From Watersipora subatra (taxonomy: Eukaryota; Bryozoa; Gymnolaemata; Cheilostomatida; Watersiporidae), in NCBI RefSeq assembly GCF_963576615.1, contig NC_088714.1, positions 31,962,643-32,026,642 of the forward strand: a DNA stretch of 64,000 bases, written 5' to 3'. The notes beneath the pieces are model-generated. The model was not told where the DNA came from. It searched no databases and saw nothing but the letters and a program-made list of their open reading frames with translations. The translations under genes were made by a program, and so were the position numbers. Numbering within the stretch: position 1 is the first letter of the stretch; every line of letters begins with the position of its first letter. Of this stretch, positions 12,501 to 21,425 are shown one piece after another.

Positions 12501-15500
12501 CAAGGTTTAGGTCGTTGATTGTTATTGAATTGACCACCATAACTCACCATAGCTGCTATAACACAGCATACATAACCAACACTGAGGTTCACAGTGTCTA
12601 TAGCTTGATTCCCCTTCTGGTCTATACTGTCAACCATGTCTCTCAAGGTCTCTTGCATTATATTTTCTAAATGGCCAATCCCGGGTCCATAGGCTTTCAT
12701 AGCCTTATAGAATATGCGACGCATCATCACCTGCTCCTCAGTCACATTCTACAATCAGTGTGTGATAGCTCTATTGCAGAGCTGCTCTCAAATCATCTCA
12801 AATCATGGTGTTTCGAATATTTGAATAGTCGATACATGAAAATAAATATGAATGATTATATTATAATTGTGTAGAACTTAATTAATAAAATAAATTAAAA
12901 TTTTATTCATTATATTATTAAAATAATATTCCCACGACCAAATGAGCGGGGTGAATGTTTGAGAGTTTTATGATAAATGCATATGCACACAACTCACGAA
13001 AATTATTCATCGACAACGTCGCAAACCCTTGTACCGAAATCTCATCAACAAATTTAACCATAGAAACATATTTAAATATGTTACCAAGTCTTTAAAAATA
13101 GTTGACATATTCCTAAACCTTACCCATCTGATCGGATTATACACAAATAGACAGATTAATTTGGCCGAAAATCATTATTAAAACTTGCTAAGCCTTATTT
13201 TTATCAAAATTAAGACCGACAATTGAAATGCCGAGCAACAGAGAATAGAACCATTATGTCGTGCGCATTTCACGAAAAAATAACGTGCACATTTCACCAG
13301 TCTATAGCATTGCCGAATTGCCGAAGGTTTCTGTAATTAACGTAGGAGTACTGAAATATAATCGTTTCTTTTTTGCCGATTTCAAAGTAACTGACATTTT
13401 AGACTTATTTGAGTACTTTGGTATTCTAACTGATGTCCGACGCAGTGAAAGTAAAGGAAATGACTATGATATTTTTTTTAACGATTCTTATGAGTTTATT
13501 ACAATATTTAATTATAAGTTTGGATGACTATTGAAGTGTTATAGTCACACTAACAACATTGATGATGGGTCGATATGTCACTGTTATTATTTTTTTTAAA
13601 TAGTTTTGTTAAATATATTTTCTAAAAATATATATAAATATCACAACTTCTTGATATTGTTAGCTATGACGTTTTGAAATGTAAACAAAATTGTGCATTG
13701 GTTTTCTATTATTATTGTATTACTATATTAATAATATTGGTTATTCTAATAATATCAGTGCATTTTACTTCTAATATTGCATTTCTCCTATTGCAGGGGG
13801 AGAGATATAAACATATAATCTTTTCCTTTCATTATTGCTGTTTGTTGTTTATAATAACACTCACACCCAGTACATTACAGCTACCATTGCAGTTATCCTA
13901 TTGCACTGCAGTGCCATTTGACTGCTAATATTGCATTTCTCAACCATCAGTACCGTTTCTTTTTTTTCCAATATCACTTTGGTCGTGGGCTGTATGACAG
14001 TGGAATTTCTAGTAAATAAAATTTTAATTTAATTTATAATTTTAAATAATAAATGAATAGCATAACAACATTCTACTCAAGTAAGTATAATGTAATAATT
14101 ATATTACATACATAGTTTTAACATTACCATTTATGTATACATTATTATTATATTATATTAATTATATTATATGTAATGCCAGATCCTCTTGTAACACTTG
14201 TAAGTTATTAGCAAGGTGAGACACAGTTACTGAAGCTTAGCAAGCTGGCGCTGAAAGTCCTTTCAGTACCAGCTTCATCAGCTCCCATAGAACGAGTTTT
14301 TAGGAAAAGTGGCTTCATCATGAAGCCTCACAGGAGCTCCTTGACATCTGAAAACTTGTGCAAGCTAGTTTTTCTAAAATGCAACAAGTGTATATAAGTA
14401 AATGTGTTAATAGTATGTAAATGTTAATTATAGGCTCAATACTTAGTTTTGGTTCTCTTCTTTTAAGTTCAAGCCTCAGTAGCTGAGTTTCACTTGCCAA
14501 TATTATCAGGTTTTATCTTATATTTGTATCTCATAATTTGTAACTTTAAACAAGCGTCTAAAGTTTTTTTACATTTGTACATTCTTCAATAGCTTCAATG
14601 TAGTTTCAATAAAAGCAAAGTCACAGGCATGACCATAAACTGTTACATAACTCTTCATCTCTTTCATAACTAAGCCTTCACAATTGAGTGAATCATGTGA
14701 TGCTCTTTCATTCATTGATGTATCGCTCCAATGGTAGGATGTGCTCTGCAATGATGTTTTAACATACCTTGTAGAACATAGAACAAAACCGTATCTAGCG
14801 ATGAATTTAGCATACATATGGCGGTACAGAGATACAGCTATACTATTCCTATCTATAGAACCCAAAACGGCCGAGGGGCAAACCCCCTGCCCTTCCCCCG
14901 GTTCAGGTCCTATGAATAGGATTACAGCTATACTGTAGACTGATCATACTATGCAACAATTGAGCGAACAACTTGAAAGAGTATGTCAAATCATCCTAAA
15001 ATGATTCGGGATTTTAATTCGTTATGGGGCTGATTCGATTTGATTCGAATCTACTGACAAGGGCAGAGGATTTGTAATTCGCTAGATATGATTTGATTTG
15101 AGTCACAAAAAAGTGATTTGAAATCAGCTCTGTTCTATTGCTGCCTTCATTTTATTAGATAGCTTATTAAAGCTTTATAGCTATGGTGACATAATGCTTA
15201 GATCCTGCAATGGCAGCTCAGTTGACAACTTCCTCCAAGCAGAAGGGTGGAAGTCAGATAGGAAAACAGGAAAACAGTTGAATCACTTAACACAACTGTG
15301 GATAGTAGTGCCTATGTCTATACAGTGTTAGTTACTATTGACTGTACTTGACACAAAGAATAGTAGAATAAGCCTACATGCTTACCTGGAACACAATATC
15401 TTTTGGTACAATTTCTAGAAGACGTTTTAATGGAGGCCGGCCTTGAAAATCAGTTCCTAGAAGAAAGGACAACAGTGTTTTGTCCAAAATTACAGTACAC

Positions 15501-18127
15501 ATTTGAACTATCATCAAATGACTCTAGTACAGAGGAATGGGTTACAGATATGAAGTTGTGCAAACTAACATGCAAGCAAAAACGCTGCAGCTTAACAGAC
15601 AGACTTTGTATTTTCGAATTTTAGGATTTTGGATCAGAGTATTGTCGTCTATGGCATTGCCAAACACAGTTGAGGGTTTGATTAACAAGTCACTAGATTA
15701 AGTATAAAGCTTTTAAGGGTTTACCATAGAGATTAATAGTTTGGTAATATTTAAGCGCAGTGAAAACGGAGAAACTTCCTTTCTACATGAGGTTACACCA
15801 CAAGTTAGACAATCGTATCAAACAACAGCATGATCAATAAATTGGCAGCCAAATCACTTCATTATTTTCATCAGCAAGTTTCCTTAACAAAACAAGTTGA
15901 CCAACTCTAAAAAGTCTTTCTGCTAATCAGATGAGCTACCACTTAATCAAATTACGACAACAATTTAAAGACAAATACATGTAGCTAGTACGCTTACTTG
16001 AAACTACATTGGAGTTGTTTGCACAATCTTTTGTTTACACAACTCCAATGTTGCACTCAGCCAAACTACACTAGTTGTAATAAGCTATACATGTATGTAC
16101 CACTTTGTAACAAATTCCTCAGTTAAAAAGTTCACAAACACTATTTCTGAATTAAATAACAATATACAATAACTAAAATATTTGCTACTGCATAAATTAT
16201 AGGCTTAACCACTAACAACAGCACCACACCAAAACTTATTAGAATATCCTTCCTCTAACCGATGATTTCAGTTAAAAGTCAGAACTGAACTAAACCAACC
16301 TGTTTTAGTGAGAGCCTCCAAACATGCTTCTTTAGAATTGATTATCACAACAGGAACAGTAAATATCCTAATCTTCATAACTGCTCCATACTGTCGAGCG
16401 AACCCAAAAAACTGGTGGTGTAGGTTTTCAGTGTCTAAATGCAAAACGTTGCCAAGTATTGGTAATCCAGGAGGTCCTGGTATCTTCCTAATGGGGTCCT
16501 ACAAAATACAGATGTTTTGTTAAAGCTGCTACGAAGGCATTACAATGGCAATAACCAAAATAGTTGGAAATTATAAAACCGGGTCTGAAAGATGTAACAG
16601 TAGCAAAAATATAATAAACTAGACGTTAACATCAGCCACTTGCTTGCAAAAGGCAGCCACTCAATGTGAATTTGTTGCTTCTTGCTACTTATGTATTTAT
16701 AGCTGTTGTAATATCTCTCGTCATATTGCTCAACATTATGAAATAGCCCACATGACTATACTATCTGAACTGTTAAGTTTTTATACACTTTTGTACACTT
16801 TTGTACACTTTTATACACTTTTATACACTTTTTTACACTTTCATACACTTTTATACACTTTTGTACACTTTCATACACTTTTGTACACTTTTATACACTT
16901 TTATACACTTGTATCAGATTCTATAATCTTCCAACATACTACTAAGTGACTGATAAAATTACAACTATGGCAAAAAAGTCCTTGCTAAAAACAACTCGTT
17001 CTCACTAATTACCTTAAGGCTAATAACATCAGAAGCCATATCAAACTTAGTTTTGACAAAACTACCCTCAGAACGTCTGTCTACGATAAAATTTAGAGTG
17101 AACCTACGCAAACACTGTTTTAGATCTAAGTCTATATTGTATCTTAATCCCATTTTTACCAAGTAATAGAATTTTTATGGTTTTACATTTTTATTTATGT
17201 ATTCTTTAGTCAGCGTCGGTTTTTATGAGCATATCGTATATACAAACATTTTTATTTCTCTTACTGAGACAAATGCACAAACACTTTATCTTATCTTAAC
17301 AGGTAAATAATTTATATCTTAGACTGTTGATGTAACATCCCACAATCCTTGCTGATTGACTTGATTGATTTTAATAAGTTTATATATACGCATGTAATTT
17401 ACTGAAAGTTCTTGGGCCAGAATAAGGCTCCAACGAGCACAGTAATGACAAAAGTTTCTAGTTATTAACTTGAAACATTTTACTGACTAAATATACTGCT
17501 TTAGTTCTTTTTAGGTCTTGAGATGACTATGCCATTGCTCGCATATCATTGGCTAATTTTATTAATAGCGAGAACACTTTTGGAAAGTTTCTAAAATTTA
17601 TAGGTCAGCTGTTGTCATAAATACTTTTGGTACTAATAAACATAAATAAGGTGTTAATGATGATAATATTGAAGTCATAAACTCATGGGCCAATAAAAGT
17701 ACAAACAGCAGAGGCCTTACCATAAAAGATCAATCTGTGTTGAGAAAATTGACAAACATGCTTGACTTATGCAGCAACTACTGCCTCAGTAAAACACCCT
17801 TACTTAGCATTGATGTCTTAGATAGTTAGCGTGTGAAATCACCTCTGATATATTTAGCTGATAAAGGACACTCACTCACAGGAAAGGGTGACACGTCACA
17901 GACATGCTTGGATACTAACACAAAGGAAAGGGTGACACATCACAGACATGCTTGAATACTAACACACAGGAGAGCAGGAAAAAGTGACACATCACAGACA
18001 TGCTTGGATACTGATAATAGTAGCACTGTTCTAGTCTTACCTTCAGCCATCCAATGAGAAAGTATGTTAGTAGGAGTCCTGCAGTAGCTAGTAGGATCTG
18101 TGTTACATCCAGCTCCATGTTGAGCAT
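3325..18127 (-). CDS. Cytochrome P450, clan-2 type (CYP1/2/17-like), complete, 10 exons
   Basis: Haem-thiolate monooxygenase, expected on the ER membrane facing the cytosol, using O2 and electrons from P450 reductase; substrate unknown. Ten exons (18127-18041, 16498-16300, 15456-15386, 12748-12548, 8386-8162, 7049-6911, 6418-6286, 5069-4955, 4584-4439, 3529-3325) join in frame with GT/AG borders to 506 codons plus TAG, a normal microsomal P450 length. In order: N-terminal membrane anchor (residues 4-28), proline hinge PGPPGLP (36-42), I-helix AGLETS (307-312), ExxR EHFR (364-367), AERF (419-422, usually PERF), haem loop FGAGRRACPGE with ligand Cys450. The C-helix WxxxR signature is QVMMR (125-129), lacking the usual Trp. 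The start is the first of two nearby Met codons (M1, M4); nothing separates them. A paralogue with the same intron plan lies at 46.5-61.7 kb. Family level is secure; CYP subfamily is not assigned. Confidence 0.95.
4439..4584 (-). CDS. P450 gene 1, exon 9 (beta region and AERF)
   Basis: 146 nt, VPANTVVIMN through DHPYRE plus two bases, including AERF, a variant of PERF. Donor AA|GTGAGT, phase 2. Confidence 0.93.
4955..5069 (-). CDS. P450 gene 1, exon 8 (K helix, ExxR)
   Basis: 115 nt encoding REKLPQVESYLLEHFRY and ending TKVAGYK. It holds the invariant K-helix Glu364 and Arg367. Borders are TTATTAG|G and AAG|GTTGGT. Confidence 0.93.
5960..6300. repeat. 27-bp minisatellite ending in P450 1 exon 7
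   Basis: About 12 diverged units of AACTTGTCCTTGAGTGTCAC type. The last unit covers the exon 7 donor and 15 coding bases. Confidence 0.8.
6286..6418 (-). CDS. P450 gene 1, exon 7 (I to J helix)
   Basis: 133 nt completing GLETS and running to HTITLKD, donor ACAG|GTTAGT, phase 2. The last 15 exon bases and the donor are the terminal unit of the minisatellite filling the adjacent intron (5960-6300). Confidence 0.92.
6709..6763. repeat. 20-bp tandem repeat (TGACACCAGC/TGACACCTGC)
   Basis: Alternating 10-bp units, about 5 copies, in P450 1 intron 6. Confidence 0.8.
6911..7049 (-). CDS. P450 gene 1, exon 6 (H and start of I helix)
   Basis: 139 nt, ACHDPNQKRGCVDYFLE through LLLDFITA plus one base, borders TTTCAG|GCT and CAG|GTACAC. 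It ends inside the oxygen-binding AGLETS motif. Confidence 0.93.
7231..7301. repeat. 55-bp palindromic insertion with 8-bp target duplication
   Basis: Arms 7239-7258 and 7274-7293 are perfect 20-bp inverse copies (CATAGACCTATTAACTATAC) around a 15-nt loop. TTTAGGGC occurs immediately on both sides (7231-7238 and 7294-7301). Confidence 0.85.
8162..8386 (-). CDS. P450 gene 1, exon 5 (E-F-G helices)
   Basis: 75 codons from LFGEKHSYDS to MTLQEVK, borders ATTATAG|CTG and AAG|GTAAAC. Length and phase match exon 5 of the paralogue. The 3' end of a Helitron-like element lies only 33 bp upstream of this exon, inside the acceptor region. Confidence 0.93.
8419..8804 (-). mobile_element. Helitron-like non-autonomous element in P450 intron 4
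   Basis: Minus-strand 5' end TCTCAATGTTTGTTGATC, 3' end CGCATTCATCTAG|T. It holds a plus-sense tRNA-like segment (TAGTGTAGTGGATTAGATCG, then GGTTCCAAGATCAACTC) and the shared block ACCCAATGAATTTGAGTAAC. The 3' hairpin is degraded. Confidence 0.6.
8870..10275. mobile_element. Terminal-inverted-repeat element flanked by CATG
   Basis: Inverted ends TGGGGGTCCT and AGGACCCCCA, extended imperfectly inward (GACGATTCTGACGAC against TATTCTGACGACAGC). CATG flanks both ends and may be a 4-bp target duplication or part of the repeat, since it is palindromic. The right end holds three 21-bp repeats (GACAGTGATTTTAAAAGTGAC). No transposase. Sits in P450 intron 4. Confidence 0.6.
8994..9736. repeat. Foldback element nested in 8870-10275
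   Basis: Starts GGTACGGCTGCACGTAACGA and ends TTACGTGTTGCCGTACC, the inverse. The complementarity continues inward for hundreds of bases (for example GAGCACGATTCTAGCAGC appears on both strands' arms, as does CGATGCAACTG against CAGTTGCATCG). Confidence 0.65.
10495..10575. repeat. AT microsatellite
   Basis: Imperfect TATATATTATA run immediately before a Helitron-like 5' end. Confidence 0.85.
10576..10955 (+). mobile_element. Helitron-like non-autonomous element
   Basis: 5' TCTCAGTGTTTGTTATTG, 3' ATTACCCATGCAACCCTGGG then TGTTTTGCTAG|T: a hairpin (CCCA/TGGG) just before CTAG with T following, as Helitrons require. It contains an antisense tRNA-like segment with A box TGGCTTAGTGG. It begins directly after a long AT microsatellite (10495-10575). 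Confidence 0.6.
11109..11953 (+). mobile_element. Helitron-like element interrupted by another copy
   Basis: 5' TCAGAGATAAGACTATTC, 3' CCGTGTAATGCTGGGCATTC then ACCTAG|T. The internal parts match 10576-10955 on both sides of the 11405-11824 insertion (left GAAGATCATGATTGAATGAG, right TAAGTTACTCAAATTCATC). Confidence 0.5.
11405..11824 (-). mobile_element. Helitron-like element nested inside 11109-11953
   Basis: The minus-strand 3' end is ATTACCCGTGAAATGCTGGG then CATTCAGCCAG, and the 5' end is near ATCAGTGTTTGTGG. It carries the best tRNA-like segment of the window: A box TGGCCTAATGGTT and B box GGTTCCGAGGTC on the plus strand. Confidence 0.55.
12460..12520. repeat. GGTTAAGGTCATTGA tandem repeat, 3 copies
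   Basis: Three imperfect copies just beyond the donor of P450 1 exon 4. Confidence 0.7.
12548..12748 (-). CDS. P450 gene 1, exon 4 (C and D helices)
   Basis: 67 codons, NVTEEQVMMRRIFYKAMK through VCCVIAAM, between GATTGTAG and ATG|GTGAGT, phase 0 at both ends. It carries the C-helix Arg (R129), but Gln replaces the Trp of WxxxR. Confidence 0.92.
13455..14012 (+). repeat. Dispersed repeat, copy 1 (inverted copy at 63.5 kb)
   Basis: Matches the reverse complement of 63533-64000 over about 470 bp with small indels. The shared end is GACAGTGGAATTTCTAGTA. A frame upstream in this copy (13261-13527) could be part of the element, because the tail FNDSYEFITIFNYKFG is recognisable in copy 2, which has a 2-base deletion in a T run. 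Confidence 0.75.
14224..14397 (+). pseudogene. hAT transposase C-terminal dimerisation domain fragment
   Basis: About 57 codons before TAA read LSKLALKVLSVPASSAPIER, then VFRKSGFIMKPHRSSLTSEN and LVFLKCN. This is the hATC signature (LAxxxLxIPASSAPxERVFS, RxxLxxxxxxxLxFLK). No rest of the transposase was found, so this is a relic inside intron 3 of P450 gene 1. Confidence 0.8.
15386..15456 (-). CDS. P450 gene 1, exon 3
   Basis: 71 nt encoding TDFQGRPPLKR and ending KDIVFQ. The TDFxGRP motif is typical of clan-2 P450s just after the B helix. Borders are TTCTAG|GA and CAG|GTAAGC, ending in phase 0. Confidence 0.92.
16300..16498 (-). CDS. P450 gene 1, exon 2 (proline hinge to B-helix region)
   Basis: 199 nt starting DPIRKIPGPPGLP and ending LEALTKT plus one base. 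The acceptor is TTTTGTAG and the donor CAG|GTTGGT, phase 1. Exon 2 of the paralogue has the same length. Confidence 0.93.
16778..16912. repeat. 12-bp minisatellite TTTTATACACTT
   Basis: About 11 copies with TTTTGTACACTT and TTTCATACACTT variants, in P450 1 intron 1. Confidence 0.9.
17875..18015. repeat. About 50-bp direct repeat, 3 copies, beside P450 1 exon 1
   Basis: Each copy contains GTGACACATCACAGACATGC followed by TTGGATACTAACAC. It ends about 25 bp inside intron 1 from the exon 1 donor. Confidence 0.85.
18041..18127 (-). CDS. P450 gene 1, exon 1 (membrane anchor)
   Basis: Twenty-nine codons starting MLNMELD, followed by a hydrophobic stretch ending FLIGWLK. The donor is AAG|GTAAGA, phase 0. 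Confidence 0.88.
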
Positions 18128-18255
18128 GACTGACTAGGCACACAAATAGTAGATATGTCAAATATGTTACGCTTGGCTTAGTAAACTGCATACAGCATAG
18201 CTGACCTTGAAACCATCTAGCCACTGCCATTTTTGAGCTTTGTTAGCAAGTGTCA

Positions 18256-18458
18256 CATAGGGACAGGTATAACTGGAGTGTCTCAGAACCTGCATGCAAC
18301 CTCAGAACCTCTATGCATGCATACATGCATGCATGCATGTATGCATGCATACATGCATGCATGCATGCATGTATGCATACATGCATGCATGTATGCATGC
18401 ATAGAGGTTCTGAGGTTGCATGCAGGTTCTGAGACACTCCAGGTATACCCGTCCGTCA
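18256..18458. repeat. About 200-bp palindrome upstream of P450 gene 1
   Basis: Arm sequence GAGTGTCTCAGAACCTGCAT continuing GCAACCTCAGAACCTC is mirrored exactly on the right (GAGGTTCTGAGGTTGC, ATGCAGGTTCTGAGACACTC). The centre is an ATGC/GCAT-rich run that also folds on itself. Confidence 0.9.
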
Positions 18459-18465
18459 CATGACT

Positions 18466-18658
18466 GCTGCTGACTACAATCAACAAGTGATGCACGCTTA
18501 TTACTACAATCAACAAGTGATGCACGCTTATGACTACAATCAACAAGTGATGCACGCTTATGACTACAATCAGCAGGTGATGCACGCTTATGACTACAAC
18601 CAGCAGGTGATACACTGTTATATCTACAATCAACAGTTGATGCCTTATCATGCACAAT
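18466..18658. repeat. 30-bp minisatellite, about 6 copies
   Basis: Unit GACTACAATCAACAAGTGAT then GCACGCTTAT. The period is a multiple of three and stop-free, giving a spurious YNQQVMHAYD-repeat frame. Confidence 0.85.
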
Positions 18659-18877
18659 CATGATATTCTAGGGATGTTCTAAAAATCCCAAAAACATTTC
18701 ATTGCAACAATGTCACAAGATAATGTGTAAACACCTTTTCAACATTCCAGCAACATTGTGAGAAATGTTTCACACAGAACATATCTACAACATTCAATGG
18801 GTAGACACTTTCGAACATTCTGATTAACATTTCTCAGAATGTTCTTCGAACTAATTGGCTAGGATACAATGTTACTA

Positions 18878-19657
18878 CAGTGGAACCTCGCTTCTCGAAC
18901 ATAATCCGTTCCAGAAGGTTGTTAGAAAACTGAGTTGTTCGAGATCCGAAACAATTATTCTCATTAGAACTAATGTATGTAAATTTTAATCTGTTCCAAG
19001 TCAAGAAAAAAACTTTGGTAAAGTATTTTATTAACATTTTACACTATAAACTGTACTGTATACTGCATTCTAGAAATAAAAATGGGTAGATATAGATAGT
19101 GTTTAATTTTAACAAAAGATTTTCTATCTATGATGATGAAAAAAGAAAACATAAAGTAAACATTTTGCATGTTTTGCTCTTAAAACATCATTAACATTCT
19201 AGGTTAAGATACAATACCAAAAATTGCGAAAATTGATAATGAAACAGCAAAAATGCAACAGCTCAGTTACATCAAAAATCGTGTGAAAAAGAAAATATAA
19301 ACAGCAATGGCATGTTTACTTCACATCTGTGAAGGAGAATCCTCCCCAAAACAATTTAGGGTAACTCGACTAGAAGAGTTGTCTCCCTAGCAAATCTCTT
19401 CGGTAGAGGGATGTCATCCGAGATGGCTCCTTCCCTTTTGTAAAGATTTTATAGAGCGTAACTTGGTTTCACCTTTGTTATAGAATGTTTCCATGCTGTT
19501 TCCGGAGCTGTTTTGAACGTTTAATTCCAATGCGCATGCTCCAGTTTGGTCAAGATACGAATTTACGTTCGAGATCCGCGACAAACAAATCTTAAATTTT
19601 TTGGTCAAAAACCAAATTGGTCGAGAACCAAAGCATTCGAGAACTGAGGTTCTACTG
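18878..19657. mobile_element. pogo/Tigger-like non-autonomous transposon
   Basis: Terminal inverted repeats CAGTGGAACCTCGCTTCTCG and CGAGAACTGAGGTTCTACTG, flanked by TA on both sides. 780 bp, no transposase domain. A further related end (AGAGCCTCGGTTCTC) follows at once. Confidence 0.75.
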
Positions 19658-20327
19658 TACAATAGAGCCTCGGTTCTCAAAAGCTTCGGTCCATTATTTT
19701 TTAATGTTTACCATTCTTATGCTTTTAGCTCATACTTGCTTTTCTACATGCTGCAGATCTAATTTAAAAAGCAGCTGTAGCCATGGGGTTTAGCGTACCC
19801 GATTTGTGAACAGCTGGTCGCAGATCAATTCTCAAAAGGGCCCGCCATTGGTAACAGGAATGGCATGTAACCTTAAATCGCTCTATCCAACTGATCATAT
19901 CTTCAGTCATTGAGGTTCCCTTGCCACTGGGCTCACACATTTCTAGCCAAAATCATAGAAACGTCGTTTGTGTAATAATGGCTTTTAGAAACACGCACAG
20001 CCTCTGCTTGCAGTAAGCTAAGGGGACATCATACTCAAACTTCGAGGAGTTGCCTACACACAGTAGGTTTCACGTGTCGATATTCACAATGTGTTTGGAA
20101 TGCGCAAGCTCTATTGGTAAATTAGGCTTGTGCATTGTTTGATAAACCACAAAATATTGTACAACCAGCAATATGATGATAACATTAGAAAGGAATTGCA
20201 GATAACTAAAAAGAATAATTTCCTCAGCAAATGTACAGCTAACTTGGTCATTATTAATATTATAAATTCAGTTTGTAACCGCGGTACAATATTATGTTCT
20301 GTCTAGGAGAACAACTGCATGCATATA

Positions 20328-20363
20328 ATGTTAGCAACTAAATTTGAATTCAGTTGCTAACAT
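20328..20363. repeat. Short hairpin, 12-bp perfect stem
   Basis: ATGTTAGCAACT, 12-nt loop, AGTTGCTAACAT, in otherwise featureless intergenic DNA. Confidence 0.6.
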
Positions 20364-21234
20364 ACATTACTTGTACATACATTATATGTGTTATACCCAG
20401 CGGAGAATAGCCAAGTACTTCGCATATGATTTAATAGTGAGCTGGCTGCATGGCCAGCAAGCAAAGTCATATTTAGCATTAATTCATTGTTAGCGTACAC
20501 TGTAAAATTTTCTGCTTTAGTGGTTACAAATCAAACTGCTCTAAAAAGACACTAAAACATGCACTCATTTATAGCAAAATGTCAATAGCACAACTTTCAT
20601 AGCAGGGTAAAGTATTGCAGAAGTTAATTGTAAAATCCAAGAAAAGTGATTGTTGTGAAAAGAATCATATATAAAGATCTGGTGGATGTAGCTTACAGTA
20701 TTAAGCCATAACGAAGATGAAGGGAAGAAGCAGTGTCATATGTTGTTGTTAACCAAATTTTCTATTTTTCTTATTAAACCTATTATTTATAATGCATTTC
20801 CAGAACTAATTGCTTTAAGACTTTTGCTGAAAACCAAAGCATTTTTTCATGGTTCTTTTTGACAGAAAAACCCTCCTGAGTGTTCTTGACATTTCTAATA
20901 GGGTTGATTTCTGTTCCAAAAAGATATTAGCTGCAAACCAGCCGAATAAGACAGATGTAGGTTAAGTATAGCTTTAAGTTTTACAATAGCCATAGGAATA
21001 AATTTGCCCCTCACACCCAAAAGTTACTCAATTTCAAATTCTAATTATGTTTACTTCTCAATTATTTTATTTTTTGGCATATCCTATTTTCATATCTATA
21101 AATTGACATTACCTTTTTAGTTTGTTCACCAAAGCATCATCAGGGATTGTTGCTTTTATCATTTTATTCGTTTGTACGTTGCTGTCCCCCAACAACTTTA
21201 CCTTGGTGCCATAGCAATTCTCTATGTGTCATAG

Positions 21235-21425
21235 ACTTATAGTTGATATGCCTTACATATATTCCAGGGCAACTACTGCTTTACCATATCTGTATTTGTA
21301 CAATAGGCTATTACAGCATTTCCTGGTCGCATAGTTACCATTTCTCTTTTCTCTTTGCATAATTGAGATTGGTGATCTTCTCCATCAAGGACATTTTTAT
21401 GTTGGTGGTCTGTTCTATCCTGACC
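21235..21425 (-). repeat. Old dispersed repeat, copy 2
   Basis: Reverse-oriented partner of 680-910. No coding frame is preserved in either copy. Confidence 0.4.

Noticed and set aside
15403-15624. Plus-strand frame over P450 exon 3
   Set aside because: Antisense shadow of the real exon on the minus strand.
16965-17162. Frame ending FDMASDVISLK before a GT donor in P450 1 intron 1
   Set aside because: The ten known exons already join to a full-length P450, and this frame matches no P450 region; opens with TTG.
17940-18230. Frame MAVARWFQGQLCCMQ overlapping P450 exon 1
   Set aside because: It lies in a different frame from the well-supported exon 1 and has no similarity to P450 anchors; at most an upstream ORF if transcription starts above 18230.
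18460-18663. YNQQVMHAYD repeat protein resembling an adhesive or silk-like protein
   Set aside because: The 30-bp minisatellite is a multiple of three and stop-free; no signal peptide, promoter or flanking exon supports a gene.
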